From JBEDUK01 sp963781595 (GTDB lineage: Bacteria; Actinomycetota; UBA4738): a stretch of 64,000 nucleotides of DNA. Below, in pieces: positions 8,251-16,518 of this stretch (positions are counted from its first letter, which is position 1; each line of letters begins with the position of its first letter). A program made the translations under genes and the position numbers. The notes under the pieces were generated by a model, which did no database searches, was not told the DNA's origin, and was given only the letters and a program-made list of their open reading frames with translations. Location: positions 434,001 to 498,000 of the forward strand of contig CAWAGG010000001.1 in assembly GCA_963781595.1 (NCBI GenBank), written 5' to 3'.

Positions 8251-9558
8251 ATGGAATCGACCGACAAGCGGCTGCGGCTCCTCTATCCGGACGTGCACGG
8301 CTTGGAGCGCGGGAAGTACCTCCTGGGCGATTGGGCCGGCGGTGCGTGCGCGTTCTGCATCGGTGTGTACCCGCTCACGCACGATCGTGAGATCCTCCCG
8401 ATCCCTGGCATGCAGGCCGACGTCGGGTTCCACGACGTCGAAGCGCAGCTCGACCCGTCGACCCTGCGGCCCTCGTGGGAGCCGGACACGCTCCTCGGCG
8501 TCGCCGACCTGTCACTGCACGGCGAGCCGATCGCCGTCGACCCTCGCCAGGCGCTCCGTCAGGCGGTCGAGCCCTGGCGCGCGATGGGACTCGAACCGCA
8601 GGTCGCGTTCGAGCTGGAGTTCTACCTGCTGGAGCCCGACGACGCCGGCGGTCGATGGCGCCCGGTGTCGCTCCCCGCGCACCGGGTCTACGGGACAGGC
8701 GCCGCGATCGACCCGGACGGCACCGTCGACGACATCGTCCGGACGGCGGTGGCGTGTGGGTTCCCGGTCGAGTCGTGGGGGAGCGAGTTCAGCCCTGCCG
8801 CCTACGAGGTCAACGTCCGCTACGCCGACGCGATGCCGGCCGCGGACGAGGCGTTCCTGTTCCGCCTGCTGGTCAAGGAGGCGGCCCATCGGCGCGGCAA
8901 GCTCGCGACGTTCCTGGGACGTCCGCTCGGCGACCGTGAGGGCAGCGGGCTGCATGTGAACTTCTCGTTCCGGCGGGAGGACGGGTCGAACGCGTTCCAC
9001 GACCCGAACGACCCCGAGGGGATCTCCGACCTGGCTCGGCGCTGTATCGCGGGCGTCCTGGCGCACCACGAGGGGATGGCCGCGATCCTGGCGCCGCACG
9101 TCAACGCCTACAAGCGCCTGCAGCCCGAGATGCTGAACGGGTACTGGGCCACGTGGGGCTTCGACGACCGTGGGGTCGCGGTCCGGGTCCCGCCCGCCCG
9201 CGGCGCCGGGACGCGCCTCGAGCAGCGGACGTCGGACGCCGCCGCCAATCCGTACCTCGCCGCAGCGGCGATCCTGCACGCGGCCCGCTTCGGCGTCGAG
9301 GGGAACCTCGAGCTGCCGCCGCCCCAGCCGACGGGCGAGGATCCGAACAGCACCGTCCGGATCCCGGGGAACCTCGAGCTCGCGCTGCAGGCGTTGGCGG
9401 CGGACACACAGCTGACCGCGGCGCTCGGCGACTGGCTGGTCACCACCTTCACGATGCTCAAGCGCGCCGAGTGGGAGCGCTACGTCGCGGCGGTCCCGGA
9501 TCCGGCGACGACCGAGGTGACCGACTGGGAGCTCGGGTACTACCTGCCGTTCTACTGA
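8251..9558 (+). CDS. Glutamine synthetase family ligase
   Basis: 435 residues of the GS fold. The catalytic-domain motifs are present: FELEFYLLE with the metal-binding glutamates, GSGLHVNFSF (the GS GxGxH signature), NAYKRLQPE, and an arginine-rich substrate region followed by NPYLAAAAILHA. The N-terminal beta-grasp part is reduced. This type is usually a paralogue that joins glutamate to an amine (gamma-glutamylpolyamine or -anilide synthetases), not the housekeeping GlnA. ATG 8251 is used because GGGAG lies at the right distance; GTG 8224 is an alternative. The PuuC-like dehydrogenase at 27.7 kb could serve the same kind of pathway, but this is speculation. Confidence 0.85.
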   Translation: MESTDKRLRLLYPDVHGLERGKYLLGDWAGGACAFCIGVYPLTHDREILPIPGMQADVGFHDVEAQLDPSTLRPSWEPDTLLGVADLSLHGEPIAVDPRQALRQAVEPWRAMGLEPQVAFELEFYLLEPDDAGGRWRPVSLPAHRVYGTGAAIDPDGTVDDIVRTAVACGFPVESWGSEFSPAAYEVNVRYADAMPAADEAFLFRLLVKEAAHRRGKLATFLGRPLGDREGSGLHVNFSFRREDGSNAFHDPNDPEGISDLARRCIAGVLAHHEGMAAILAPHVNAYKRLQPEMLNGYWATWGFDDRGVAVRVPPARGAGTRLEQRTSDAAANPYLAAAAILHAARFGVEGNLELPPPQPTGEDPNSTVRIPGNLELALQALAADTQLTAALGDWLVTTFTMLKRAEWERYVAAVPDPATTEVTDWELGYYLPFY

Positions 9559-10136
9559 TGCTTGCCCGATGACCATCTCCCCCCGTACCGGTCACGAGCG
9601 AAGGCACGGGGCACGTCCTCGAGGTCCGTGGCCATCGTGTCGTTCCATCGATTGAGGAATCCGAACAACCCGACGACGGCGAGGACCTCGACGATCTGAC
9701 CATCGTCCCAGTGCGCCCGCATCGCCTCGAAGCCGTCGGTCGTCACCTCGTTCGGCACCAGCGACGCGTCGCGGGCGAAGCGCAGCGCCGTCCGCTCGGC
9801 GTCGTCGTAGAGCGGTGAGCGTTCGAAGTCCCAGATCGCGGCGATCTTCTCGTCGTCGACGCCGCGCATCCGCGCGTCCACCGCCTCGTGCGCCTGGCAG
9901 TAGCGGCAGCCTGCGGCGATGCTCGAGACGATCCCGATGAGCGGCTTGAGGTACTGGGGGAGCGTGCCCGTCCGCCAGATCCGCGTGATCAGCTCGCTGA
10001 ACGCGACGAGGATCTCCGGCCTGCGCGCCATCGTGAAGAGGCTGTTCGGGACGAACGACAGGGTGTCGTCGTAGAGCTGGAACAACGTCTCGAGCTCCGG
10101 GTGGTCCTCCCGACGGAGCGGTTCCATGTTCGCCAT
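9552..10136 (-). CDS. AhpD-like carboxymuconolactone decarboxylase family protein
   Basis: 194 residues, mostly helical. The motif CRYCQAH near residues 76-82 is the CxxCxxH active site of AhpD-type alkylhydroperoxidases. The rest fits the 'peroxidase-related' branch of the family (FVPNSLFTMARRPEILVAF, then DDGQIVEVLAVVGLFGFLNRWND). It probably reduces organic peroxides or serves as a thiol carrier. ATG 10136 is preceded by AAGGGAG at good spacing, which decides the start. Its 3' end overlaps the convergent GS-family gene by 7 nt, so the two stops interlock. Confidence 0.85.
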   Translation of the reverse strand: MANMEPLRREDHPELETLFQLYDDTLSFVPNSLFTMARRPEILVAFSELITRIWRTGTLPQYLKPLIGIVSSIAAGCRYCQAHEAVDARMRGVDDEKIAAIWDFERSPLYDDAERTALRFARDASLVPNEVTTDGFEAMRAHWDDGQIVEVLAVVGLFGFLNRWNDTMATDLEDVPRAFARDRYGGRWSSGKHQ

Positions 10137-10233
10137 CGCGATCGGCTCCCTTCGATCGGCTTCGTTCCGCACGACGAGCGGCGCCGGCCGCATCCTTGCG
10201 CGGACCGGTCCCGGCCCATACTGTCGCAGCCCC

Positions 10234-11439
10234 ATGGATGAGGACCTGGCCAGAGCCGCGCGCGAGCTCCTGCCGGAGGCGTCCGGGATCCGTCGGCGGC
10301 TCCATCGCACGCCCGAGGTCGGCATCGAGCTCCCGAGGACCCAAGCGACCGTGCTCGACGCGCTCGACGGGCTGGGGCTGGAAGTCAGGTCCGGCGACGG
10401 CCTCTCGTCCGTGACGGCCGTGCTCCGTGGCACCCGGCCCGGTCCGACCGTCCTGCTTCGCGCCGACATGGACGCCCTCCCGGTGCACGAGGAGACCGGC
10501 CTCCCATACGCCTCCGAGGTGCCCGGTGCGATGCATGCGTGCGGCCACGACGGTCACATGGCGATGCTCGTCTGCGCCGCGCGGCTGCTGGCCGAACGCC
10601 GTGACCGCCTCGCCGGCACCATCGTGTTCATGTTCCAGCCGGGCGAAGAGAGCTTCGGCGGCGCGCGCCTGATGCTCGACGAGGGGGTCCTGGACGCGGC
10701 GGGCGATCCCGTGTCGGCGGCGTTCGCGCTGCACCTGTTCCCCACGGACGGATCCGGGATCGCGTACACGCGCGGCGGCCCGCTGATGGGTTCCTCGGAC
10801 ATCCTCCGCGCTGAGCTGATCGGGCGCGGCGGGCACGCGTCCGCGCCGCACCGTGCGCTCGACCCGGTGCCGGTCGCCGCCGAGGCCGTCCTGGCGCTGC
10901 AGACGTACGTGGCGCGACGGACCGATCCGCTCGAACCCGTCGTGCTGACCATCGGGCAGTTGAGCGCCGGGACGACCAGCAACGTGATCCCCGAGACCGC
11001 GTCGCTGCTCGGCACGCTGCGGACGCTGTCGGAGGACACGCGCCGGACCGTCAAGCGTGAGGTCGCCGCGCTGCTCGGGGCCCTGATCCAGGCCCACGGG
11101 CTGGGCGCGGAGGTCGGATGGGAGGAGGGCTACCCGGTCGTCGAGAACGACGCGGACGCCGCGGGGTTCGCGCTGGACGTCGCGGCCGGAACGCTCGGGC
11201 GCGAGGGAAGCATGGAGATGGCGCTGCCGGTCCTCGCGAGCGAGGACTTCGCGTACGTGCTGCAGCGCGTCCCTGGCGCGATGGTCTTCCTCGGCGCCCA
11301 GCCACCGGGCGTGGAGGAGCCCGCGCCGCTGCACTCGAATCGGATGGTCTTCGACGAGGGCGCGATGGCCGCGGGGGTCGCCCTATATGCCGCGCTCGCG
11401 ATCGGCTGGCTCGAACGCTCGGCCCAGGCGTCGCCGTGA
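10234..11439 (+). CDS. M20 family metallo-amidohydrolase (hippurate hydrolase-like)
   Basis: 401 residues of the M20D peptidase/amidohydrolase family. Metal-site motifs are visible: RADMDALPV, HACGHDGHMAML (Cys and His ligands) and QPGEESFGGA with the catalytic glutamate. A lid dimerisation domain occupies the middle, with GRGGHAS. Members remove acyl groups from N-acyl amino acids such as hippurate or indole-acetyl amino acids. It starts at ATG 10234; TACTGT lies 9 nt upstream, so a very short leader is possible. It is divergent from the AhpD-like gene and upstream of a P450. The acyl substrate cannot be predicted. Confidence 0.9.
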   Translation: MDEDLARAARELLPEASGIRRRLHRTPEVGIELPRTQATVLDALDGLGLEVRSGDGLSSVTAVLRGTRPGPTVLLRADMDALPVHEETGLPYASEVPGAMHACGHDGHMAMLVCAARLLAERRDRLAGTIVFMFQPGEESFGGARLMLDEGVLDAAGDPVSAAFALHLFPTDGSGIAYTRGGPLMGSSDILRAELIGRGGHASAPHRALDPVPVAAEAVLALQTYVARRTDPLEPVVLTIGQLSAGTTSNVIPETASLLGTLRTLSEDTRRTVKREVAALLGALIQAHGLGAEVGWEEGYPVVENDADAAGFALDVAAGTLGREGSMEMALPVLASEDFAYVLQRVPGAMVFLGAQPPGVEEPAPLHSNRMVFDEGAMAAGVALYAALAIGWLERSAQASP

Positions 11440-11445
11440 CCTCGC

Positions 11446-11475
11446 TTGACCGGTTCGGTCGTCCGGCCCCAGACT
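11446..11475 (+). promoter_or_regulatory. Probable promoter of the P450 gene, near-leaderless
   Basis: TTGACC at 11446-11451 and CAGACT at 11470-11475 are separated by 18 nt. CAGACT ends 7 nt before ATG 11483, so transcription would start at or next to the start codon. Confidence 0.45.
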
Positions 11476-11482
11476 CGTCGAC

Positions 11483-12754
11483 ATGGCGACCGCCCCGACG
11501 TTCGAGCTCTCGCAGATCGACCTGACCGACCCGGACGTGTTCGCGGAGCGCGTTCCCTGGGACTGGTTCGCCTACCTCCGCCGCGAGCACCCGGTCTTCT
11601 GGCACCCGGAGGAGTCGCCGAACCGCGGCTTCTGGTCGGTGATGCGGTACCGGGACGTCGACCGTGTGATGAACGAGCCGGCGACGTTCTGCAGCGGGTA
11701 CGGGATCACGTTCGAGGAGATGGAACCCGACGCGCTCGAGGCGCGGCGCTCGATGATGGAGACGGATCCGCCACGGCACACGCGCATGCGCCGCATCGTG
11801 AGCCCGCTGTTCACGCCCCGCGCGATCCGCGAGTACGAACCCTTCTGCCGCGACCTCGCCCGCCAGGTCCTGGACCGCGCGCTGCCGCGGGGCGGATTCG
11901 ACTTCGTCGAGGATGTGTCGCGCCAGCTCCCGATCCGCGTGCTCGCCCGGATCCTCGGTGTGCCGGACGAGGACACGGACCAGCTGATCGACTGGGGCGA
12001 CCGGATGATCGGCAACATGGATCCCGAGTTCACCGACGCGGTCGTCGGACAGGTCGACACGAGCGCGTACCGCTTGCTGCCGTTCCGCTCGCCGGCGGCC
12101 GCGGAGCTCACCGCGTACGGGCACAGGATGGCGGGGTTCCGGCGCGACGATCCCCGGAACGACCTGGTTTCGAAGCTCGTGCATGCCGAGGTCGAAGGGC
12201 AGAAGCTGACGACGCCGGAGTTCGACAATTTCTTCTCGCTGCTGGTCGTCGCCGGGAACGAGACCACGCGGCACACGATCACCCACGGCATGCTCACGCT
12301 GATGGAGCACCGCGATGCGTGGCGACGGATGGCCGACGATCCGTCGCTGATCCCCGTAGCCGTCGAGGAGATCCTCCGGTACTCCTCGGTGACGATGAAC
12401 TTCCGCCGCACCGCGACGCGCGACGTCGAGCTCGGGGGTCAGCGGATCCGCGAGGGCGACAAGGTGGTCGTGTGGTACATCTCGGCGGACCGCGACGACG
12501 AGGTCTTCGATGACCCGGACGCGTTCGACATCACGCGCGCGCCGAACCCGGAGGTCGCCTTCGGCAGCGGCGGGCCGCACTTCTGTCTGGGCGCTCCCCT
12601 CGCGCGGATGGAGATCCGGGTGATGTTCGAGGAGCTGCTGCCGCGCCTGCGCGACATCGAGCTGACGGGCCCGGTCAGCCGGCTGCGGTCGAACTTCATC
12701 AACGGCATCAAGCACATGCCGGTGCAGGTCGAAAGCGCAGCTCAGAGGCCATGA
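11483..12754 (+). CDS. Cytochrome P450 (complete)
   Basis: A complete 423-residue bacterial P450. The I-helix is AGNETTRH at residues 257-264, with the conserved Thr pair. The K-helix ExxR is in EEILR near 295-299. The heme loop reads FGSGGPHFCLG with axial Cys368. The overall pattern (METDPPRHTRMRR, ILRYSSVTMNFRRTATRDVELGG) resembles the CYP124/125/142 group, which hydroxylates sterol side chains, branched lipids or similar hydrophobic compounds, though subfamily assignment by eye is only suggestive. A ferredoxin and reductase would be needed and are not encoded nearby. It follows the M20 gene by 43 nt, with its own probable promoter. Confidence 0.93.
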   Translation: MATAPTFELSQIDLTDPDVFAERVPWDWFAYLRREHPVFWHPEESPNRGFWSVMRYRDVDRVMNEPATFCSGYGITFEEMEPDALEARRSMMETDPPRHTRMRRIVSPLFTPRAIREYEPFCRDLARQVLDRALPRGGFDFVEDVSRQLPIRVLARILGVPDEDTDQLIDWGDRMIGNMDPEFTDAVVGQVDTSAYRLLPFRSPAAAELTAYGHRMAGFRRDDPRNDLVSKLVHAEVEGQKLTTPEFDNFFSLLVVAGNETTRHTITHGMLTLMEHRDAWRRMADDPSLIPVAVEEILRYSSVTMNFRRTATRDVELGGQRIREGDKVVVWYISADRDDEVFDDPDAFDITRAPNPEVAFGSGGPHFCLGAPLARMEIRVMFEELLPRLRDIELTGPVSRLRSNFINGIKHMPVQVESAAQRP

Positions 12755-12839
12755 ACGGGGTGCGCGCGGCGGATACGCGACGCTGACCGGCTACCCACCA
12801 CGTATCGATCGGCTGCCAGGTTCCGTCGGTGTCGTCGGG

Positions 12840-12845
12840 TATCCT
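12840..12845 (+). promoter_or_regulatory. Probable -10 box of a leaderless transcript
   Basis: TATCCT ends 6 nt before GTG 12852, with no Shine-Dalgarno sequence between. It would drive the DUF433/DUF5615 pair. Confidence 0.45.
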
Positions 12846-12851
12846 CCCGCC

Positions 12852-13496
12852 GTGAGCCGCCACCGAGCACGTGCGTTCTACTCAGTCAACGAAGTCTGCA
12901 GGATCCTTCGGCCTGGGATGACGCCTCGCAAGGTCCACTACTGGCTCCACACGGGCCTCTTGGGCGAACCGATCCGCCGCGAGGTCCGCGGACAACCGAC
13001 GCTGCTGTCGTTCGACCAGCTGATGAAGATCGCCGTGCTTCAGCGGCTCCGGGACGACCTCTCCTTCTCACTCCAGCGCGTCCGCGCGGCACTGGCTTGG
13101 CTGCTCGACGAGCTGGTAGAAGAGGACTGGGGCGACCTTCACTTCTACCGAACGGGTACGGGCGACATCGGCGTCCGTGATCGTGTTGGTACGACGTTCG
13201 CCATAGGGGGTCAGTTCGTGTTCGCGGAAACGATCCCCCGATCCCTGACCCAGTACGTACTGTCGATCAGGGAGCAATGGGAGTCGGGCGTGGTCGCGAT
13301 CAGGGGCTTCGACCTCATCGTCTCTGACGTCGACATCATGGCGGGCGCGCCGGTCATCGCCGGGACGCGGATCGAGACGAGATTCATCGCGCACATCGCC
13401 CGTGAGACCGACCTCGAGGAACTTGAGTTACTGTTCGAACACGTACCACGTGATGCGCTCGAGCAAGCTCTCGCGTTCGAAGGGATCGCGGCCTGA
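12852..13496 (+). CDS. MerR-like HTH plus DUF433 protein (antitoxin-like)
   Basis: 214 residues in two parts. Residues about 8-75 look like a MerR-type winged helix (FYSVNEVCRILRP, then RKVHYWLHTGLLG and LSFDQLMKIAVLQRLR). Residues about 145-214 are a DUF433 domain with the signature DVDIMAGAPVIAGTRIE. DUF433 proteins are commonly antitoxins or DNA-binding partners of DUF5615 PIN-like proteins, and exactly that gene follows with overlapping stop and start. The fused HTH suggests it represses its own operon. GTG 12852 is the only sensible start and appears leaderless. Confidence 0.85.
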   Translation: MSRHRARAFYSVNEVCRILRPGMTPRKVHYWLHTGLLGEPIRREVRGQPTLLSFDQLMKIAVLQRLRDDLSFSLQRVRAALAWLLDELVEEDWGDLHFYRTGTGDIGVRDRVGTTFAIGGQFVFAETIPRSLTQYVLSIREQWESGVVAIRGFDLIVSDVDIMAGAPVIAGTRIETRFIAHIARETDLEELELLFEHVPRDALEQALAFEGIAA

Positions 13497-13930
13497 GACT
13501 TCTGCTCGACGAGGATCTCGACGACGCTGTTGCGGCCGCTCTCAACGCACTGAGCCGCCGACACGGGATGAGCTTCGAGTCGCTCCGGACCCTCGCTCCC
13601 GGTACCAAGGACCCGGTCATCCCCGAGTTCTGCCGAGAACACGGATTCGACGTCATCGTCACGGCGAACGTCAGCGATTTCGGCGCGCGCCTCCCCCTCT
13701 ACCAAACGCTCCTGGAGAACGGCATCTCGGTCGTCGTGGTCCGGCCCGGCAGAGAGACGCTGACGCCAGAAGTGCAGCTGAGCATCTTGGCTCAGCACTC
13801 CCTCAGGATCGTGCGTCGCTTGAAGGACAAGCCGCCCACCCTTCTTCGAGTGACGCGAAGTGAAGTCAAAGAGCGCTCCCTCAAGGAACTACTCGAGGAG
13901 ATCCTGGGCACTCATCGAACGCTCCCGTAA
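13493..13930 (+). CDS. DUF5615 PIN-like protein (toxin-like), CTG start
   Basis: 145 residues of the DUF5615 PIN-like nuclease family. The family normally begins RLLLDE, and here codons from CTG 13493 give exactly [M]RLLLDEDLDDAV. Further signals are DPVIPEFCREHGFDVIVT and the acidic NVSDF. Between the in-frame stop at 13451 and the next ATG at 13568 there is no ATG, GTG or TTG, so starting at the ATG would remove the first conserved acidic residues. The CTG overlaps the stop of the DUF433 gene (CTGA), typical of translational coupling. Inferred role: a possible RNase partner of the upstream antitoxin-like protein. An undetected sequence error could also have destroyed a usual start. Confidence 0.7.
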   Translation: MRLLLDEDLDDAVAAALNALSRRHGMSFESLRTLAPGTKDPVIPEFCREHGFDVIVTANVSDFGARLPLYQTLLENGISVVVVRPGRETLTPEVQLSILAQHSLRIVRRLKDKPPTLLRVTRSEVKERSLKELLEEILGTHRTLP

Positions 13931-13966
13931 GACGACTTCCGCTGCCGGCGGCGGCTCGGGTGACGG

Positions 13967-15193
13967 CTACCCGTCGGCGCCCGGCGAGGGGGCACCTGGA
14001 CGGGTACTCTCCGCCGAGCCATCGTGCTGCCGTCGCAGCAACCGATGCTCACGGGGCGGCTTCGAAGGCTTCGGCTCCTGGAGCTTCGTCAGATCGGACT
14101 CGACCACGTCGTAGTGCTTCGGATAGGTCGAGAGGTACGACTGGATCACGGCGGCGACCGGGAGCGCGAAGAACGCGCCGATGAACCCGCCGACCGCGCC
14201 GCCGGCCATCGCGGCGCCGAACGCGACCCCGGCATTCAGCTCCATCGTCTTCTGGCTCAGGCGCGGGCTGAGGAAGTAGTTCTCAACGGACTGGTAGACG
14301 AGGATCTCCGCGACGACGACCAACGCCGGGCCGACCCCCACGGCGGACAGCGTCACGATGACGGGCACCGTGCCGGCGATGTAGGTGCCGACGATCGGGA
14401 TGAACTCGGCCACGACGCCGGCGAACAGCGAGATCGGGAGCGGGTAGGGGCAGCCGACGATCAGCAGCGTGACGAACAGCAGGCTGCCGTTGATCGCCGC
14501 GAGGAGGCCGCGCGAGTAGAGATAGCCGCCCGTCTTGCGGATCGCCTCGTTGATGGTCCAGAGCACCTTCTCCTGGCGTTCCTTCGGCATCCGTGAGAGC
14601 AACGCCCGGCGAACCTTCGGCCCGTCGGCGGCCAGGTAGAAAGTGAACAGCGCGATCGTGAAGATGCTGAACACGGTCCCGACGGCGCCGCCCGCGGCGC
14701 CCAGGATGTCGCCCGTGTGATCCTTCAGGTATGCGCTCACGTGGCCGAGCCCCGACGAGGAGCCGGCTTCGGCAGACTTCGACACGACCTCGATATGGAA
14801 ATGCTCCCGCGTGAACGCGTTCAGCTCGTCGATCCAGTGCGGGACCGATCCGACGATCCCGTTCAGGCCGTTCACCAGGACGGGGACCATCAGGATGCCC
14901 AGCACGATGAAGACGGCCATCGCGCCGAAGAGGATCAACGCTGTCGCGCTGCCGCGGCGCCACCCCCGCTTCTCGTGGAACCACATGACCCCCGGCTCGA
15001 GGGCGAACGCGAACAGCTGGGCCAGTACGAGCATCTGGATGAGGTTCCGCGCCTGACGGGCGAACCACAGCAGCGCGAGGACGATGAGGATCGCGCCGAT
15101 CAGCGTCCAGACGCTGCTCCGAACCGCGGCGTGGAGCCATGGAGGCGCAGAGCGCGACGGGTCCGGAGCCGCCTTCTCATCCTCCGTGCTCAC
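13967..15193 (-). CDS. AI-2E family transporter (PerM/YdiK-like)
   Basis: 408 residues with seven or eight membrane helices in the AI-2E exporter (PF01594) pattern: an N-terminal hairpin of helices around residues 28-75, a periplasmic helical insert (about 110-165), and C-terminal helices with the diagnostic FIPIVGTYIAG and a GGAVGGFIGAFFALPVAAV segment. Members export small molecules or act as Na+/H+ antiporters; the substrate is rarely known. The C-terminus ends in a charged Pro-rich tail after residue 360. GTG 15193 has GGAGAGG upstream. It is convergent with the DUF5615 gene. Confidence 0.9.
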   Translation of the reverse strand: MSTEDEKAAPDPSRSAPPWLHAAVRSSVWTLIGAILIVLALLWFARQARNLIQMLVLAQLFAFALEPGVMWFHEKRGWRRGSATALILFGAMAVFIVLGILMVPVLVNGLNGIVGSVPHWIDELNAFTREHFHIEVVSKSAEAGSSSGLGHVSAYLKDHTGDILGAAGGAVGTVFSIFTIALFTFYLAADGPKVRRALLSRMPKERQEKVLWTINEAIRKTGGYLYSRGLLAAINGSLLFVTLLIVGCPYPLPISLFAGVVAEFIPIVGTYIAGTVPVIVTLSAVGVGPALVVVAEILVYQSVENYFLSPRLSQKTMELNAGVAFGAAMAGGAVGGFIGAFFALPVAAVIQSYLSTYPKHYDVVESDLTKLQEPKPSKPPREHRLLRRQHDGSAESTRPGAPSPGADG

Positions 15194-15345
15194 CGCATGA
15201 GCCTCTCCGGCATCCGAGCTTCGTTTCGGCGAACCATCACCGCCGGCGAATCATCGCATCGGAAACGGTCTCGACGCGAGGCGGAACTTCCGGGCCAAGC
15301 GGACACGGACCTCACGGGTGCGAGATGGGGGTCTGGCGTGTGCTG

Positions 15346-15351
15346 TATACT
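15346..15351 (+). promoter_or_regulatory. Probable -10 box of leaderless vapB
   Basis: TATACT, one base off consensus, ends 7 nt before ATG 15359. GCTGTAT occurs at 15342-15348 and again at 15354-15360, a direct repeat with 12-nt period that spans the -10 box and start codon and could be the VapB operator. Confidence 0.5.
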
Positions 15352-15358
15352 GCGCTGT

Positions 15359-15589
15359 ATGTCCGGTTCGACGCGCACGCAGATCTACCTGACCAACGAA
15401 CAGCGCAAGAAGCTCGACGTACGTGGGCGTCGCGAAGACAAGACGCTCGCGCAGCTGATCCGTGAGGCCGTCGATCGATACCTGGAGAGCGAGGTCGGCG
15501 ATCCGGACGAGGTCCTCGAGGCAACCTTCGGCGCGCTACCGGACCTGAAGGTCCCCGACCGCGGCGAGTGGGATCGCGGCTATGGCTGA
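15359..15589 (+). CDS. vapB: VapB-like ribbon-helix-helix antitoxin
   Basis: 76 residues with an N-terminal ribbon-helix-helix (TQIYLTNEQRKKLDVRGRREDKT, AQLIREAVDRYLE) and a C-terminal toxin-binding tail rich in acidic and aromatic residues. It should neutralise the adjacent PIN-domain toxin and repress the operon. The ATG is chosen because the ribbon strand begins eight codons in, with TATACT just upstream. The last 8 nt overlap vapC, which couples antitoxin and toxin synthesis. Confidence 0.87.
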   Translation: MSGSTRTQIYLTNEQRKKLDVRGRREDKTLAQLIREAVDRYLESEVGDPDEVLEATFGALPDLKVPDRGEWDRGYG

Positions 15590-15932
15590 CCTCCTCGTCG
15601 ACACGGACGTCTTCATCGATCATCTCCGCGGTCACAGCGCCTTCCGCGCGAGGAAGAACAGGATCTTCTACTCGGTCATCACGCGCTGCGAGCTCTTCGC
15701 CGGCAGCAGCGTCGACGAAGACGCGGTCCGCCGGCTCCTCGGCGCCTTCGCCGAGATCGGCCTCGATCGAACCGTGGCCGAGGCGGCCGGGAAGATCCGG
15801 CGGTCGGCCGGGATCCCGCTGCCCGATGCGATCGTCGCTGCGAGCGCGGTCGAGTTCGGCGTGCCGGTCGTCACCCGGAACCGGCGCCACTTCGAGCGCG
15901 TGCCGGGGCTCCGGATCAGGGCTCCTGCCTGA
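15582..15932 (+). CDS. vapC: VapC-like PIN-domain ribonuclease toxin
   Basis: A 116-residue PIN domain. The catalytic acidic positions are visible: VDTDVFIDHL at residues 6-15, the Glu in RCELFAG, LPDAIVAASA and the late TRNRRHFERVPGL. PIN toxins cut RNA, often tRNA or rRNA, using Mg2+. It begins at ATG 15582 inside the end of vapB and reads in a different frame, as in many vapBC operons. All core residues are kept, so it appears functional. Confidence 0.9.
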   Translation: MADLLVDTDVFIDHLRGHSAFRARKNRIFYSVITRCELFAGSSVDEDAVRRLLGAFAEIGLDRTVAEAAGKIRRSAGIPLPDAIVAASAVEFGVPVVTRNRRHFERVPGLRIRAPA

Positions 15933-15947
15933 CGCCGCGATCCCTCG

Positions 15948-16238
15948 TCAGCACCCCGCGCGGGCGACGACCAACTCGCACCGGTTGGCCGCCTCGACCT
16001 TCACACTGCCGGCCATGGCGAACGGCGCCATGAACGTCTCGACGGCCTGGTCGTCCGGCGCGTCGAGGATCAGCACGAGACGGTGTGCGCCGTCGACGAC
16101 GCCTTCGCCGTGGATCGTGATGCCGTGCTGGGCGGCATTCGGCTCGGACAGGATCTGCAAGAGCATAGGCGCCATCTGGGCGTCGCCTGCGGGGCAGGTC
16201 TCGGCGGAGTGCTGGTGTTCGACCACGTACAGGGACAT
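15948..16238 (-). CDS. Small hypothetical protein, possible dimeric alpha/beta barrel
   Basis: 96 residues, not recognised. A beta-strand start (SLYVVEHQ), a helix (QMAPMLLQIL), a strand (HGITIHGEGVVDGAHRLVLILDA) and a helix (DDQAVETFMAPFAMAG) suggest a ferredoxin-like or dimeric alpha/beta barrel fold. Two cysteines flank the fold, near residues 15 and 96. A strong AAGGAGG stands 5 nt before ATG 16238, so translation should be efficient. It lies downstream of the HpaD gene on the same strand. Confidence 0.7.
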   Translation of the reverse strand: MSLYVVEHQHSAETCPAGDAQMAPMLLQILSEPNAAQHGITIHGEGVVDGAHRLVLILDAPDDQAVETFMAPFAMAGSVKVEAANRCELVVARAGC

Positions 16239-16377
16239 CTGGGACCTCCTTCAGGAACGGTGCGGAACGCGGTGAAGAACGATGGTGAGGACGCGGCTAC
16301 CGGCGACAGCACAGGCGCGCCGGAATCATCTTCGCGACCTCGCCGAAACACCTGGTCCTGACCATGGGTCGCACATC

Positions 16378-16518
16378 CTACCGGGGCAGGGCGGTGCCGA
16401 CCAGAGCGCGGATCCAAGCGCGATCCTCCTCCACCGCCCGGACCAGCGCCCGCAACGCGCCGCCGAAGGCCTCCTGCTCGGGGACGGGGTCCCGCGCGTC
16501 GGGGCGACCCGCGCTCAC
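16378..16518 (-). CDS. 46-residue ORF overlapping the hpaD-like stop
   Basis: A short frame from GTG 16518 to TAG 16378. Its GTG overlaps the TGA of the ring-cleavage dioxygenase (GTGA), an arrangement found at genuine coupled starts elsewhere in this window. The product is acidic and then amphipathic, with a helix-like run near residues 18-40 (FGGALRALVRAVEEDRAWIR). It has no recognisable domain. It could be a small accessory or stabilising peptide of the dioxygenase, or only a chance frame in GC-rich DNA. Confidence 0.4.
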   Translation of the reverse strand: MSAGRPDARDPVPEQEAFGGALRALVRAVEEDRAWIRALVGTALPR

